DNA of 64,000 nucleotides, from the NCBI GenBank assembly GCA_020847535.1, contig JADLBU010000093.1, positions 1 to 64,000 of the forward strand. The letters are read 5' to 3'. Origin of the DNA: Phycisphaerales bacterium (GTDB lineage Bacteria; Planctomycetota; Phycisphaerae; Phycisphaerales; UBA1924). A program made the position numbers and the translations under genes. Under the pieces are notes generated by a model. The model was given only the letters and a program-made list of their open reading frames with translations, was not told the origin of the DNA and made no database searches. Below, piece by piece: positions 42,563-51,248 of this stretch. The first letter of the stretch is position 1. Each line of letters starts with the position of its first letter.

Positions 42563-43764
42563 ACCCTGTCCGCCGTCGGAATGTGAGCGGCGGTGTCGCC
42601 CTGCTGCTGACGTTGGCCGCTGCGTGTTCGCTGGGCGCGGGCCAGCCCGAGGGTCCGGCCGTGCCACCTCCCGCCGAAGCGCCAAAGCCCCAGGACACCG
42701 CGACGCCAAAGCTCTCAACACAGCCGGTGCCAACGCCGGATCAACCGAAGCAGCCCGCGGTCGAGAACGAATCGCGACTTCCCGGATCGGCACAGAACAA
42801 CGCGATCGAAGGTGAGATCACACCCGAGCTGGAACAGGCGATCGCCAAGGGCCTCGCGAAGCTCGCCGAGAAGCAGACGCCCGATGGCTCGTTCGGTGGG
42901 GATCGCTTCGGCCGCAGCGTGGCGATCACCGCGCTCTCGTGCCTGGCGTACATGGCCGATGGCAACCTGCCCGGGCGCGGTCCGTATGGGGAGCACGTCT
43001 CCAAGGGGCTGGATCACATCCTCGCCAACTGCGCTGAGAGCGGTCTGGTGGCGACCGATGCCACGACCGGACCCATGTACGGGCACGGGTTCGCAACGCT
43101 TTTCCTGGGCGAGGTCTATGGCATGACCGCCGGCGGCGGTGACACCGCGCAGAATGCTCGCGTTCACAGCGCGCTGGTGAAGGCGGTGCGGCTGATCCAG
43201 GCGACCCAGAACGGACAGGGCGGCTGGCGATACAACCCGATCCCGTATGACGCCGATGTCTCGGTGACGATCTGCCAGGTGATGGCGCTGCGATCGGCGC
43301 GCAACGCCGGGCTCGATGTCCCCAAGGAGACGATCGACAAGGCGGTCGAGTACATCCGCAGGTGTCAGAACAACGATGGCGGCTTCCGCTACCAGATCGA
43401 TGCGGGCGATAGCCTGTGGCCGCGGTCGGCGGCGGGGGTTGCGAGCCTGTTCTACGCCGGGATTTACGATGACCCTGCGATCGACGGCGGGCTGCGGTAC
43501 GTGAGCGATTCGGCGTTTCCCGGCAAGAACGAGAGCAGCCGGGCGCACTATTTCTACGGGCACTACTACGCGGTGCAGGCGATGTACCTGGCGGGCGGGG
43601 ACAAGTGGGCGACCTGGTGGCCCGCGATCCGCAAGGAGCTGATCGAAGCCCAGCTCGACGATGGGACGTGGAACGATCCCAGCATCGGGGACACGTACGG
43701 CACGGCGATGTCTTTGATCATCCTTCAGATGCCCAAGCGTTACCTGCCGATCTTCCAGAAATGA
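42559..43764 (+). CDS. Exported prenyltransferase/squalene-cyclase-like alpha-toroid protein
   Basis: A 401-residue secreted protein. Signal peptide 1-28, a Pro/Gln-rich linker to about 80, and then repeated helices carrying QTPDGSFGG, QNGQGGWRYNP, QNNDGGFRYQ and DDGTWNDP, the QxxDGGW signature of the alpha/alpha-toroid fold (terpene cyclases, complement C3d-like). No DxDD catalytic motif is seen, so it is likely a binding or scaffold protein. GGAGG lies 7 bases before the ATG, in addition to the ATGA overlap. Confidence 0.8.
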   Translation: MNPVRRRNVSGGVALLLTLAAACSLGAGQPEGPAVPPPAEAPKPQDTATPKLSTQPVPTPDQPKQPAVENESRLPGSAQNNAIEGEITPELEQAIAKGLAKLAEKQTPDGSFGGDRFGRSVAITALSCLAYMADGNLPGRGPYGEHVSKGLDHILANCAESGLVATDATTGPMYGHGFATLFLGEVYGMTAGGGDTAQNARVHSALVKAVRLIQATQNGQGGWRYNPIPYDADVSVTICQVMALRSARNAGLDVPKETIDKAVEYIRRCQNNDGGFRYQIDAGDSLWPRSAAGVASLFYAGIYDDPAIDGGLRYVSDSAFPGKNESSRAHYFYGHYYAVQAMYLAGGDKWATWWPAIRKELIEAQLDDGTWNDPSIGDTYGTAMSLIILQMPKRYLPIFQK

Positions 43765-45224
43765 ACACGCCCGCCCATTCATACCGGCCTGTTCCGTGGA
43801 TGCTGGCAGTGCTGATGCTGGCCTGCTCACCGATGCTCGCCCAGCCCACCAGCCGCATCTCGTCGGCCGTGGAGCGAGCGGTGGCGCCGACGCGCGTGCT
43901 CGTGACGCGAGCCTTTGAGCGCACGCCGGTTCGGGTCGTCGGCTGGTCGTCGGCTGGGCTGCTCGCAGCGCCGGCGAATCTCCCCGAGGAGCTGGCGGTC
44001 GAATCCGCGGGGCCGGCGATCCCGGCCCGGAACGTGCTTGCGCTGATGGCGATTCCTTCCGAGCCGCGCATCGCGGGCGCTGCCGGCGCCGGACGGGCTG
44101 AGAGCCGGGAGCGGTTCGCCCGTGGCGGGGATGCAGCCCGGGTGCGAGTCACACTCGTGGATGGGCAGAGTTACATCGGTTCGATCACATCCGCGGTGGA
44201 GCCGCCGCCCAACGCCGGGACTTCCGAGGCCGGGGATGCGGCCGGGGAGGGCGAGGATGCCCCGCTGGTGATCCAAAGCTCGATATTCGGGGAGATGCGG
44301 TTTGAGCTCGACGACCTGCTGAGGATCCAAGTGCTCGATGGCGCGACCAATGCCGGGGTCCAGCCCGCGCCCGCGGAAGTCGCCGCCACAACCGAGGATC
44401 GCGTCATCCTGGCCAACGGGGATGTCATCGAGGGCTTTGTCGAATCGATCGGCGCTGAGGTCGTGATCAGCAAGCCCGCCGGCGCCAAGGCGTCATCCGC
44501 GGCGACCCGACTGCCGATGGCGCGGTGTCGGCGGATCGAGATCGCCAACAGCGCCGAGCCCCTTGCCGGGTGCGTGCTGTGGATTGCCGAGGCCGATGGG
44601 GATTTGCAGGTTGTCCGGGCGCGGGATCTTGTGATCGGCTCGACCGGCGAGGCCAACTTTCATCCACAGATTCCCGGTGCGAGTACAAGTGCGGCTACGG
44701 GTAGCCCGGCGGCGAACGTTCCCGTGGGAATCCTGGTCGGCCTTGCACCGGATGCGGGAGCGTTCGTTCCTCTGGGCAGGCTTGATGCGCTGCGGTTCGA
44801 GGCGGTCGAGGGCCGGCGATGGACCAGGCCGCCGGAAGTCGGATCGGCCGATCGGGCTCCGCTTGGGCTTGCGGATGTGGTCATACCGGGGGCGATGGTC
44901 GTGGAGTGGCGGATCCCCCGGGATGTCGCCGGATTGACCGGGGCGGTCGTGCTCCCACCGGAGGCCAGGGTGTGGGGAGACTGCATGGTGGGGATCGACC
45001 TGGTGGGAGCAGATGGAACGACGCAGAAGCTGTGGTCGGGGCGGCTGGACAGTGCGCATGCTCGCCACGATGTGGTGGCCCGGATTGAGCCCGCATCGGG
45101 ACCGGCGAGCGGCGATGCGGTTCTGCGAGTGTCCGTCGAGCCGGGAGAACGCGGCGCGATCCAGGACCGGATCGTCCTTCAGGGGTTCATGCTGATCCGG
45201 GGGCCGGGAGCGGAGAACCGCTGA
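43761..45224 (+). CDS. Exported protein with NPCBM-like C-terminal domain
   Basis: A 487-residue secreted protein. Signal peptide (MLAVLMLACSPMLAQP), a beta-rich middle with VTLVDGQSYIGSITSA and VILANGDVIEGFVESI repeats, and a C-terminal beta-sandwich (VVEWRIPRDVAGLTGAVVLP, VGIDLVGADGTTQKLWSG, VLQGFMLI) like NPCBM carbohydrate-binding modules. It is the last gene of the coupled operon. Catalysis is not apparent; binding to polysaccharide or peptidoglycan is inferred. Confidence 0.65.
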   Translation: MNTPAHSYRPVPWMLAVLMLACSPMLAQPTSRISSAVERAVAPTRVLVTRAFERTPVRVVGWSSAGLLAAPANLPEELAVESAGPAIPARNVLALMAIPSEPRIAGAAGAGRAESRERFARGGDAARVRVTLVDGQSYIGSITSAVEPPPNAGTSEAGDAAGEGEDAPLVIQSSIFGEMRFELDDLLRIQVLDGATNAGVQPAPAEVAATTEDRVILANGDVIEGFVESIGAEVVISKPAGAKASSAATRLPMARCRRIEIANSAEPLAGCVLWIAEADGDLQVVRARDLVIGSTGEANFHPQIPGASTSAATGSPAANVPVGILVGLAPDAGAFVPLGRLDALRFEAVEGRRWTRPPEVGSADRAPLGLADVVIPGAMVVEWRIPRDVAGLTGAVVLPPEARVWGDCMVGIDLVGADGTTQKLWSGRLDSAHARHDVVARIEPASGPASGDAVLRVSVEPGERGAIQDRIVLQGFMLIRGPGAENR

Positions 45225-45272
45225 ACCGCGAATCCTCCGCGATCCGGAGAACCACGAGGCTCCGGGAATCGG

Positions 45273-45278
45273 TACAAT
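45273..45278 (+). promoter_or_regulatory. Candidate -10 box (TACAAT) before the receiver-like gene
   Basis: TACAAT ends 6 bases before ATG 45285, with no ribosome site. This is the same spacing as at other candidate leaderless starts. Confidence 0.4.
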
Positions 45279-45284
45279 TGATGC

Positions 45285-46007
45285 ATGGAGGGATTCGCGC
45301 CACATCATGGGGCGCCCATTTACGCGCGTGGGCATGAGGCTCGCGATGGCGATTGGGGCGCGTCCGGCGGGGGGCATGGTGCGCTGTGCATCCTCTGGCA
45401 TCCGCGCGGCTCGACTCCGGATGCTGAGCTGACCCAGACTTTGCAGAAGCGGGGTTTCCGGACCATCCTTTGCGACAACGCGATCGAGGCGACCGCGTGG
45501 CTCTGCCGGGCGGCGGCCGGGCGGCCCAACTCGAAGGTTGCGACCTCGGCATCGCCGCTGGTCTTGTTGATGGATCGCCCTGGCCTGCTGCTGGGGAGCG
45601 ATGACTGCCACCAGGTCATCGAGATGTATGTTCCTTCCGCGGCGTGCTGGATCCACGACCCCACGGCGTCCCCGCGGCTGCGGGCTGGGATCCGGGTGGA
45701 ATCGCCGAGCCGCGCCACGCGCTCTGGCCGAAGCGGGTCATTCCCCGGCCAGGGGGCGGCCGGACGCGGCAAGCCGGCACTGCGACTGACGTCTGATGTT
45801 CCGATGAGAGAGGTCAAACCCGCACGGGCGATGGAGGACGAAGCCAGAGGGGTGGATGCGGACGATGCCGGGAACGAGTTCATCTCGGGCACGGGGCGCG
45901 GATCTCCACGCGACCTGCTCAGCGATGAGGAACTCCAGATGCTGCTGGGCGATGCCGGGTCATCGCCAGAACAGCCACCGCACCCGCCAGGCCATCATCG
46001 CCCCTGA
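45285..46007 (+). CDS. Receiver-like protein of unknown function
   Basis: A 240-residue protein. Residues 30-125 resemble a degenerate response-regulator receiver (GALCILWHPRGSTPDAELTQ, then RPGLLLGSDDCHQVIEMYVP) without a clear phospho-Asp. The middle is disordered. The tail carries LSDEELQMLLGD, like the LSQEEIDALL peptide at FliM N-termini, so protein docking is possible. The gene is followed after 100 bases by a GGDEF cyclase whose N-terminal half is also receiver-like, suggesting a shared signalling path. The start is supported only by the promoter-like box. Confidence 0.5.
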   Translation: MEGFAPHHGAPIYARGHEARDGDWGASGGGHGALCILWHPRGSTPDAELTQTLQKRGFRTILCDNAIEATAWLCRAAAGRPNSKVATSASPLVLLMDRPGLLLGSDDCHQVIEMYVPSAACWIHDPTASPRLRAGIRVESPSRATRSGRSGSFPGQGAAGRGKPALRLTSDVPMREVKPARAMEDEARGVDADDAGNEFISGTGRGSPRDLLSDEELQMLLGDAGSSPEQPPHPPGHHRP

Positions 46008-46111
46008 AGGACCGATATCCCAAACCCCGAGCGGTTTTGCTTGCATCGGAGGGTTCCACCGAGAAGAGTGTTGGTACGTTCGCGACCCGAACCTCCCCCA
46101 GGAGGGATTGG

Positions 46112-47362
46112 ATGGCCCGGGCCGAGGCGGTGGTGAGAGTGATCTTGGTCGGCCAGACCGGCCTGGATGTACAATTGCGCCGACAGGCCGGGGTCGAGCT
46201 CATCCGCGCCAAGGGGCCGCTTGAGGCGATCGGTGAGCTCGCCGGCGTCAACGGATCCGTGGAATCTCTACCGACGGTGGTGATCGTGGCGACTGAGTCA
46301 GACCGGGCCGCGAGCGAGGGGCTGGGCACATCGGCCGATGAGCTGGTGGATGGTCTGCGCCTGGTGGATCCGCATGTGCGGGTGCTGCTGATGCTCGCCG
46401 ATGACAAAACGCTCCCCACACCCGCCGAAGTGGCGGCATACGACGGCTTTGTGACGCCCTCGGCATCGGTCGAGGAGCTGATGCGGGCGATCCGGGGCAC
46501 GGGTGTCGGCGCTGCCGCGCCTCCCGTTGAAGGGACTGCCGCCGGCGACACCCTCGGCGATGCCCCGGTGGTGACCGCGCTGCTGCGCGGGGAGGATCTG
46601 CTCCCCACCGCCCTGCATGTCATCGAGCAGCGGCTGGGGGTGACGGGTGTGCGGCTGGTTCCGCTCCCCGGTGATCCGCCGGGGCAGGGGATACCGGTGC
46701 CGATCACGACAACCGAGTTCGCGGGGGCGCTGATCGCACCGGGGGTCGAGCTGTCCGTGCTGGAACCGCACGCGAGTTGGCTGGCCGGATGGCTTCGAGT
46801 GCAGCAGCAGCAGATCCAGCTCCGCCGCGCAGCCTTCACCGATCCTCTGACCGGCGCGTGGAATCGCCGGTACTTCGACAGGTTCCTGGGGTCGGCGATT
46901 GACCAGGCCCGCGCCAACCGCTCATCCCTGACGCTCCTGGTCTTCGACATCGACGACTTCAAGCGGTTCAACGAGCGCTACGGCCACAGCGCTGCCGATG
47001 AGATCCTCATCGAGACCGTCCGGCTGCTCAAGAGCGTCATCCGACCCTCCGATCGCGTCTGCCGCATCGGCGGGGATGAGTTCGCCGTCATCTTCTACGA
47101 GCCTACCGGACCGCGCACCCCCGGCAGCACTCCGCCCACATCGGTCGCGCAGCTCGCCGACCGATTCCAGAAGCAGATCTGCGACCAGCGATTCCCCAAG
47201 CTCGGGATCGATGCGCCGGGCGTCCTGACCATCTCCGGCGGGCTGGCGAGCTTCCCGTGGGACGGAACGACCGCCGATGAATTGGTCCGCCGGGCCGATG
47301 AGCTTGCCTGTGAGAGCAAGCGCGAGGGCAAGAACGCGATCCGCGTCGGTCCCGGCAAGTAA
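46112..47362 (+). CDS. Diguanylate cyclase (GGDEF) with receiver-like N-terminus
   Basis: A 416-residue cyclic-di-GMP synthase. Residues 1-115 are receiver-like (AVVRVILVGQTGLDVQLRR, PTVVIVATESD), with a linker to about 250. The cyclase domain has DPLTGAWNRRYF, the intact active site GGDEF (320-324) and the inhibitory site RPSD (311-314) exactly five residues upstream, so product inhibition is likely. GGAGGG lies just before the ATG at 46112. The upstream gene encodes another receiver-like protein. No EAL domain is present. Confidence 0.9.
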   Translation: MARAEAVVRVILVGQTGLDVQLRRQAGVELIRAKGPLEAIGELAGVNGSVESLPTVVIVATESDRAASEGLGTSADELVDGLRLVDPHVRVLLMLADDKTLPTPAEVAAYDGFVTPSASVEELMRAIRGTGVGAAAPPVEGTAAGDTLGDAPVVTALLRGEDLLPTALHVIEQRLGVTGVRLVPLPGDPPGQGIPVPITTTEFAGALIAPGVELSVLEPHASWLAGWLRVQQQQIQLRRAAFTDPLTGAWNRRYFDRFLGSAIDQARANRSSLTLLVFDIDDFKRFNERYGHSAADEILIETVRLLKSVIRPSDRVCRIGGDEFAVIFYEPTGPRTPGSTPPTSVAQLADRFQKQICDQRFPKLGIDAPGVLTISGGLASFPWDGTTADELVRRADELACESKREGKNAIRVGPGK

Positions 47363-47395
47363 CCCGATCGGGCGCTGCTCCGTCTACCCTTGTGC

Positions 47396-48292
47396 ATGCC
47401 TCCGCGCCGTTACGACCTGATCGCCATTGACCTCGATGGCACGCTGCTCAACTCGTCATCGCAGGTGACTCAGGCCAACGCCCTGGCGATCCGGACGGCG
47501 CGCGAGGCCGGGGCCAAGGTCATCGTCTGCACCGGCCGCGGGCTGGTGGAGTGCCGGCAATACCTGGATGCGATCGGCCAGACCGACCCGGTGGTGGTCG
47601 CCGGCGGATCGATCATCGCATGCCCCGTCACATCCCGGGTGCTGCACCGTTTCAAGCTCGACCAGCGGCTGGTCACACACGCCGTACAGCGGATCCACTC
47701 GTACGGGTACCCGGCGCTGGTGCTCAAGGATCCGGTCGAGGCGGGGTACGACTACCTGGTCGTCACCGGAGAGGCCGATCATCCGCTGGATCCGGTCACG
47801 AGGTGGTGGTTCCAGAGCATGAATGTGCAGGTTCGGTTTGCCAGAGAGCTCTCCGATGATGCCCATCCCGAGCACACGGTGCGGCTGGGGGCGTGCGGCA
47901 TGTCGGGGCAGATGGCGCAGGTCGAGCGGGACCTGATCGAGGCCTTCAAGGATGAGCTGCATCTCTACCACTTCCCCGCCGTTGTGGCGCCCGAGCATGC
48001 GAGCAAGGCTGGCGATGGGCAGGTGCTGCACGTGCTGGAGGTCTTTGATCGCAACGCCAACAAGTGGGCGGCGATCGAGGTGCTCGCGAGGCAGCTGGGC
48101 ATTGACCGCACCCGGATCGCGGCGATCGGGGACCAGATCAACGATGTGGCGATGCTCAGGGGCGCAGCCCTTGGGATCGCGATGGGCAACGCCGTTCCGG
48201 CGGCGATCTCCGCATCCACGCGCCAGACAAAGACCAACGATGACGATGGGGTTGCCCATGCGATCGGCATGATGCTCAACGGGGAATGGTGA
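47396..48292 (+). CDS. Cof-type HAD-superfamily hydrolase
   Basis: A 298-residue HAD-IIB phosphatase. Motif I is AIDLDGTLLN, motif II is KVIVCTGRG and motif IV is AAIGDQINDVAMLRGA with the preceding conserved Lys (ANKWAA). The Cof/YidA-type cap lies between. Substrates of this family are sugar phosphates or cofactor precursors; none can be singled out. The ATG at 47396 is used; the region before it has TACCCT at a leaderless-like distance. The R-M-like module follows. Confidence 0.85.
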   Translation: MPPRRYDLIAIDLDGTLLNSSSQVTQANALAIRTAREAGAKVIVCTGRGLVECRQYLDAIGQTDPVVVAGGSIIACPVTSRVLHRFKLDQRLVTHAVQRIHSYGYPALVLKDPVEAGYDYLVVTGEADHPLDPVTRWWFQSMNVQVRFARELSDDAHPEHTVRLGACGMSGQMAQVERDLIEAFKDELHLYHFPAVVAPEHASKAGDGQVLHVLEVFDRNANKWAAIEVLARQLGIDRTRIAAIGDQINDVAMLRGAALGIAMGNAVPAAISASTRQTKTNDDDGVAHAIGMMLNGEW

Positions 48293-48352
48293 GGGCCGAG
48301 CCGATCGTCGAATGTTGTGTACCAGGTGCGGGCGGTTGTGATGTGAATCCGC

Positions 48353-48358
48353 TACAAT
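48353..48358 (+). promoter_or_regulatory. Candidate -10 box (TACAAT) and ribosome site for the R-M module
   Basis: TACAAT at 48353-48358 is followed by GGAGGTG at 48371-48377 and TTG at 48385. It would give a 20-base leader with a strong ribosome site. Confidence 0.45.
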
Positions 48359-48384
48359 GGCGTCCGATCCGGAGGTGTTCGCCG

Positions 48385-49521
48385 TTGTCTTATCCGTCCG
48401 TCGACAAGCTCCAGAATATGCTCGTCACCGAGGTCTTTGGCTACGCCAAGGACAAGAAGAAGGCATCCGGACGGGCTTTGGGCACTCTTGTCGAAATCGT
48501 GACCTTCTACACGCTCTGCGCCTGGGGATTGCGGGATGCGACGGCCATCGAGCGGCCTGCGCCAGAGTTTGCCAATCCGGAAATCACTCACAACGTCGAG
48601 TTCTCCGTGCATCCGATCGTGGGCTCGAAGTCTGTGACGGTGAAGCCTTTGCAGTTGCCATTGACTTCCAGAAAGCTCTTGAAGCTCTCAGACGACCTGC
48701 CCACCGGCATCAGAGTCCGCGATGAGCAGGTTCTGACTCGTGGCAATGTCATGCGGAACTCCGCGGTCGTGGCCGAACACGCGGGTGGATTCACGAGCGC
48801 GCACGTTCACGGAATGGCAGCGGACAGTTGCGTGGTCGCGCTCACCGATTTGCTAACGGCACCGTTCGCCATCTTCGAGTGCAAACGCGTCGGTGTTGAG
48901 GAAGGGATGCGCAAAGGGCCACAGACCATCGAGAAGGCCAAGCAGGGTGCGTACGTTGCCCGGTCCGTCTCATCGCTACAGAAGTTTCGGCTCCAGAGCG
49001 GCAAGGTGCAGGGCGTGCTGGACACGGGGGGTGGCAAACTCCGCACCGGCGACTACGACAAGCTCCTTCGTCAGGTCATCGACGGCAATGATGCCGATGC
49101 ACTCCGGCACTTCATCCTGACCGTGGGTGTCGTGAGTAACCACGGCAACTGGTTTACTGCGGCGAACCAAAACAAGGAACTGAAAGTCCTCGCCCACTCG
49201 TACGACTGGCTCCTGTTCCTTACCGACTACGGGCTGAGTCAGTTCATCGAAAAGCTGCTGCGGAATCCGGTCGAGGAGCTCAAGCCCGCCAAGGATGCGT
49301 TCCTCGCGAGTTACCGAGCCGAGAAGACCGGAAACACGTTTACCAAGGTCAAGATTGGTGTCAAAGCCGACCAAGCCTTGAAGCGGTACTTTCAACTGCA
49401 CGAGTCCGAGGTCGAGAACTGGTTCAACGTGATTGCACCCGCCGGCGGCACGCTGAAGCAACTCAGGGAGGATATGGTCAAACTTGCAGGCAAAGATTGG
49501 AGGAGGATTCGTCAGCCATGA
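48385..49521 (+). CDS. Putative restriction endonuclease with PD-(D/E)XK motif
   Basis: A 378-residue soluble protein. The core TDLLTAPFAIFECKR gives Asp155-X9-Glu165-Cys-Lys167, the PD-(D/E)XK nuclease signature, in a fold-like setting (strand, then helix GPQTIEKAKQGAYVARSV). The TTG at 48385 has a near-perfect ribosome site seven bases upstream; no ATG is as well placed. The stop overlaps the start of a DNA adenine methyltransferase gene (ATGA), as in restriction-modification pairs. The sequence matches no restriction enzyme I recognise. GC content is visibly lower than in the flanking housekeeping genes, suggesting transfer. Specificity unknown. Confidence 0.7.
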   Translation: MSYPSVDKLQNMLVTEVFGYAKDKKKASGRALGTLVEIVTFYTLCAWGLRDATAIERPAPEFANPEITHNVEFSVHPIVGSKSVTVKPLQLPLTSRKLLKLSDDLPTGIRVRDEQVLTRGNVMRNSAVVAEHAGGFTSAHVHGMAADSCVVALTDLLTAPFAIFECKRVGVEEGMRKGPQTIEKAKQGAYVARSVSSLQKFRLQSGKVQGVLDTGGGKLRTGDYDKLLRQVIDGNDADALRHFILTVGVVSNHGNWFTAANQNKELKVLAHSYDWLLFLTDYGLSQFIEKLLRNPVEELKPAKDAFLASYRAEKTGNTFTKVKIGVKADQALKRYFQLHESEVENWFNVIAPAGGTLKQLREDMVKLAGKDWRRIRQP

Positions 49522-50159
49522 CCGCCGGCCGCAGCATCGTGTCGATCAGCCAGACGTGGTGTACACCGCCCAAGTACATCCGCGCTGTGCGAGAGGTTCT
49601 GGGCGGGGTGATCGCCCTCGATCCCTGCTCCAACAAGCACTCGGTGGTTCGAGCGCAGGTCGAGTATCGTCTCCCGGAGCAGGATGGGCTTCATGGAAGT
49701 TGGGATTACCCCACGATCTACGTCAATCCACCGTACGGGGCCGACCGGGAGCGCGGCACGACCATCAAACACTGGCTCCGCCGGTGCGCCCGCGCCCATG
49801 ACGAGCACGGCTCGGACGTGCTTGCCCTCGTACCGGTCGCCACAAACACCAAGCACTGGAAAGACTATGTCTTCGGCGTTGCCGATGCCATCGCGTTCCT
49901 GTACGACACCCGCCTGAAGTTTCTCGTGGATGGCAAGGATGGCGGCAAGGGCGCTCCGATGTCCTGCTGCATGATCTACTGGGGCGCGCACGTCGCCCGC
50001 TTCGAGCAGGTGTTCCTTCCCTTCGGCGCGGTGATCGATCTGCGCAGCCTCAAAGGCAAGCCGCTCGGGCTTGAGCGCCACCCGGAACATACGATGCTCT
50101 TCGCCGCCCGCGGGGAGCTCAACGGCCACACACCGGCCTCGCGGCGCACGGCGAGATAG
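49518..50159 (+). CDS. Phage-type DNA N6-adenine methyltransferase
   Basis: A 213-residue methyltransferase of the Dam_phage family. An N-terminal SQTWCTPPKYI matches the W-x-TPP opening, LDPC (34-37) the cofactor-side motif and NPPYG (70-74) the catalytic adenine-binding motif IV. DGLHGSWDYPTIYV precedes it, as in phage enzymes. The ATG at 49518 overlaps the nuclease stop, and AGGAGG lies about 12 bases upstream. Members act in phages or R-M systems; pairing with a PD-(D/E)XK protein favours the latter. The target is unknown. No tail, portal or integrase gene is near, so this is not an intact prophage. Confidence 0.88.
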   Translation: MTAGRSIVSISQTWCTPPKYIRAVREVLGGVIALDPCSNKHSVVRAQVEYRLPEQDGLHGSWDYPTIYVNPPYGADRERGTTIKHWLRRCARAHDEHGSDVLALVPVATNTKHWKDYVFGVADAIAFLYDTRLKFLVDGKDGGKGAPMSCCMIYWGAHVARFEQVFLPFGAVIDLRSLKGKPLGLERHPEHTMLFAARGELNGHTPASRRTAR

Positions 50160-50218
50160 CGTGCCCTCGATGTCCGGCGTCGGGCGCCGATCACGATGAC
50201 CGTTGGTGCCACCTTCAC

Positions 50219-51061
50219 ATGCAGACACTCGCCCAGATCCGGACGATGCTCGAAGAGCGCGGGCTCGCCCCGCAGCATCGCTTTGGACAGAACTTCCTCA
50301 TCGATCACAACCTGATCCGCAAGCTCGTCGATGCGGCGGGCGCTTCCCCGGGATCACTGGTGCTGGAGATCGGCCCCGGCACGGGCACCATGACCGAGGA
50401 ACTGCTCGATCGCGGGTGCGAGGTGATCGCCTGCGAACTGGATCGCGGCCTGGCCCGGTTGCTGCGCGACACCATCGGCAACGGCCCCCACGCCTCACGA
50501 TTCACGCTCACCGACGATGATTGCCTGGAATCCAAGCGGGCTCTCTCGCCCTTGATCCGGGAGAAGCTCGCCGGGCGGCCGTTCACGCTTGTCTCCAATC
50601 TGCCGTACGGCGCGGCGACCCCCGTGATCACCACGATCCTGGCGAGCCATCCGGAATGTGTCCGGATGTGCGTGACAATCCAACGCGAAGTCGCCGACCG
50701 GCTGATCGCCAAGCCCCGGACCAAGGAGTACGGCCCGCTGTCGGTGATCGCCCAGGCGGCGGCGGACATCCGGACCGTGGCGATCGCTCCGCCGGAGTGC
50801 TTCTGGCCGCGGCCGGATGTCACGAGCGCGATGGTGAGGATCGATCGGAGATCCCAACCGCTGACGCCCGATCTTCCCGCGCTGATCTCGATCTGTCACG
50901 ACCTGTTCGCGCAGCGGCGCAAGCAGATCGGTTCGGCCCTTGGGCGCATCTTCCCGTGGCCGGCGGGTGTTGAGGCCGGGATGCGGGCCGAGGAGCTATC
51001 CCCCGAGCAGTTCATCGCGATCGCGGCGAAACGAAGTTCACTGCCCGCCCCTGAGCAGTAG
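50219..51061 (+). CDS. rsmA: 16S rRNA dimethyladenosine transferase
   Basis: A 280-residue SAM-dependent enzyme that dimethylates the two adjacent adenosines of the 16S rRNA 3' hairpin (KsgA). It has HRFGQNFLIDHNLI at the N-terminus, the SAM motif LEIGPGTGTMTEELL and the catalytic NLPYG, then RPDVTSAMVRI. Length is normal. It follows the R-M-like module by 59 bases. Confidence 0.93.
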   Translation: MQTLAQIRTMLEERGLAPQHRFGQNFLIDHNLIRKLVDAAGASPGSLVLEIGPGTGTMTEELLDRGCEVIACELDRGLARLLRDTIGNGPHASRFTLTDDDCLESKRALSPLIREKLAGRPFTLVSNLPYGAATPVITTILASHPECVRMCVTIQREVADRLIAKPRTKEYGPLSVIAQAAADIRTVAIAPPECFWPRPDVTSAMVRIDRRSQPLTPDLPALISICHDLFAQRRKQIGSALGRIFPWPAGVEAGMRAEELSPEQFIAIAAKRSSLPAPEQ

Positions 51062-51067
51062 CGCTGC

Positions 51068-51208
51068 TCAGGGTGCCGTCGCGCCGGCTGGCGTGGCTGC
51101 CGCGGCCTTCGGGTTGACGAGCGAGCGCTCAATGGTCTGGTCGATCTCGACCAGCTCGGCCTTGATGCGGCGAACATCCTGCTGAATCAATGAAAAGACC
51201 CCCGCCAT
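51068..51208 (-). CDS. Possible 46-residue ORF overlapping a terminator
   Basis: The frame ends with a helical, charged stretch (QQDVRRIKAELVEIDQTIER) followed by an Ala/Pro tail, which looks codon-like. Its ATG lies in the hairpin at 51193-51217, and no ribosome site is visible. A TTG inside (51190) could also start it. It may be chance. Confidence 0.25.
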   Translation of the reverse strand: MAGVFSLIQQDVRRIKAELVEIDQTIERSLVNPKAAAATPAGATAP

Positions 51209-51217
51209 GGGCGGGGG
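51193..51217 (-). terminator. Terminator of the PEP-CTERM gene at 51249
   Basis: Stem CCCCCGCC-ATG-GGCGGGGG, 8 bp, followed on the minus strand by TTTT and lying 32 bases after that gene stop. Confidence 0.75.
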
Positions 51218-51248
51218 CTTGAGATCTTGCATCTGGAGAACCGGAGAC

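Noticed and set aside
48385-50159. Prophage remnant as an explanation for the phage-type methyltransferase
   Set aside because: No integrase, att repeat, portal, capsid or tail gene is adjacent, and the coupling with a nuclease favours an R-M-like module.
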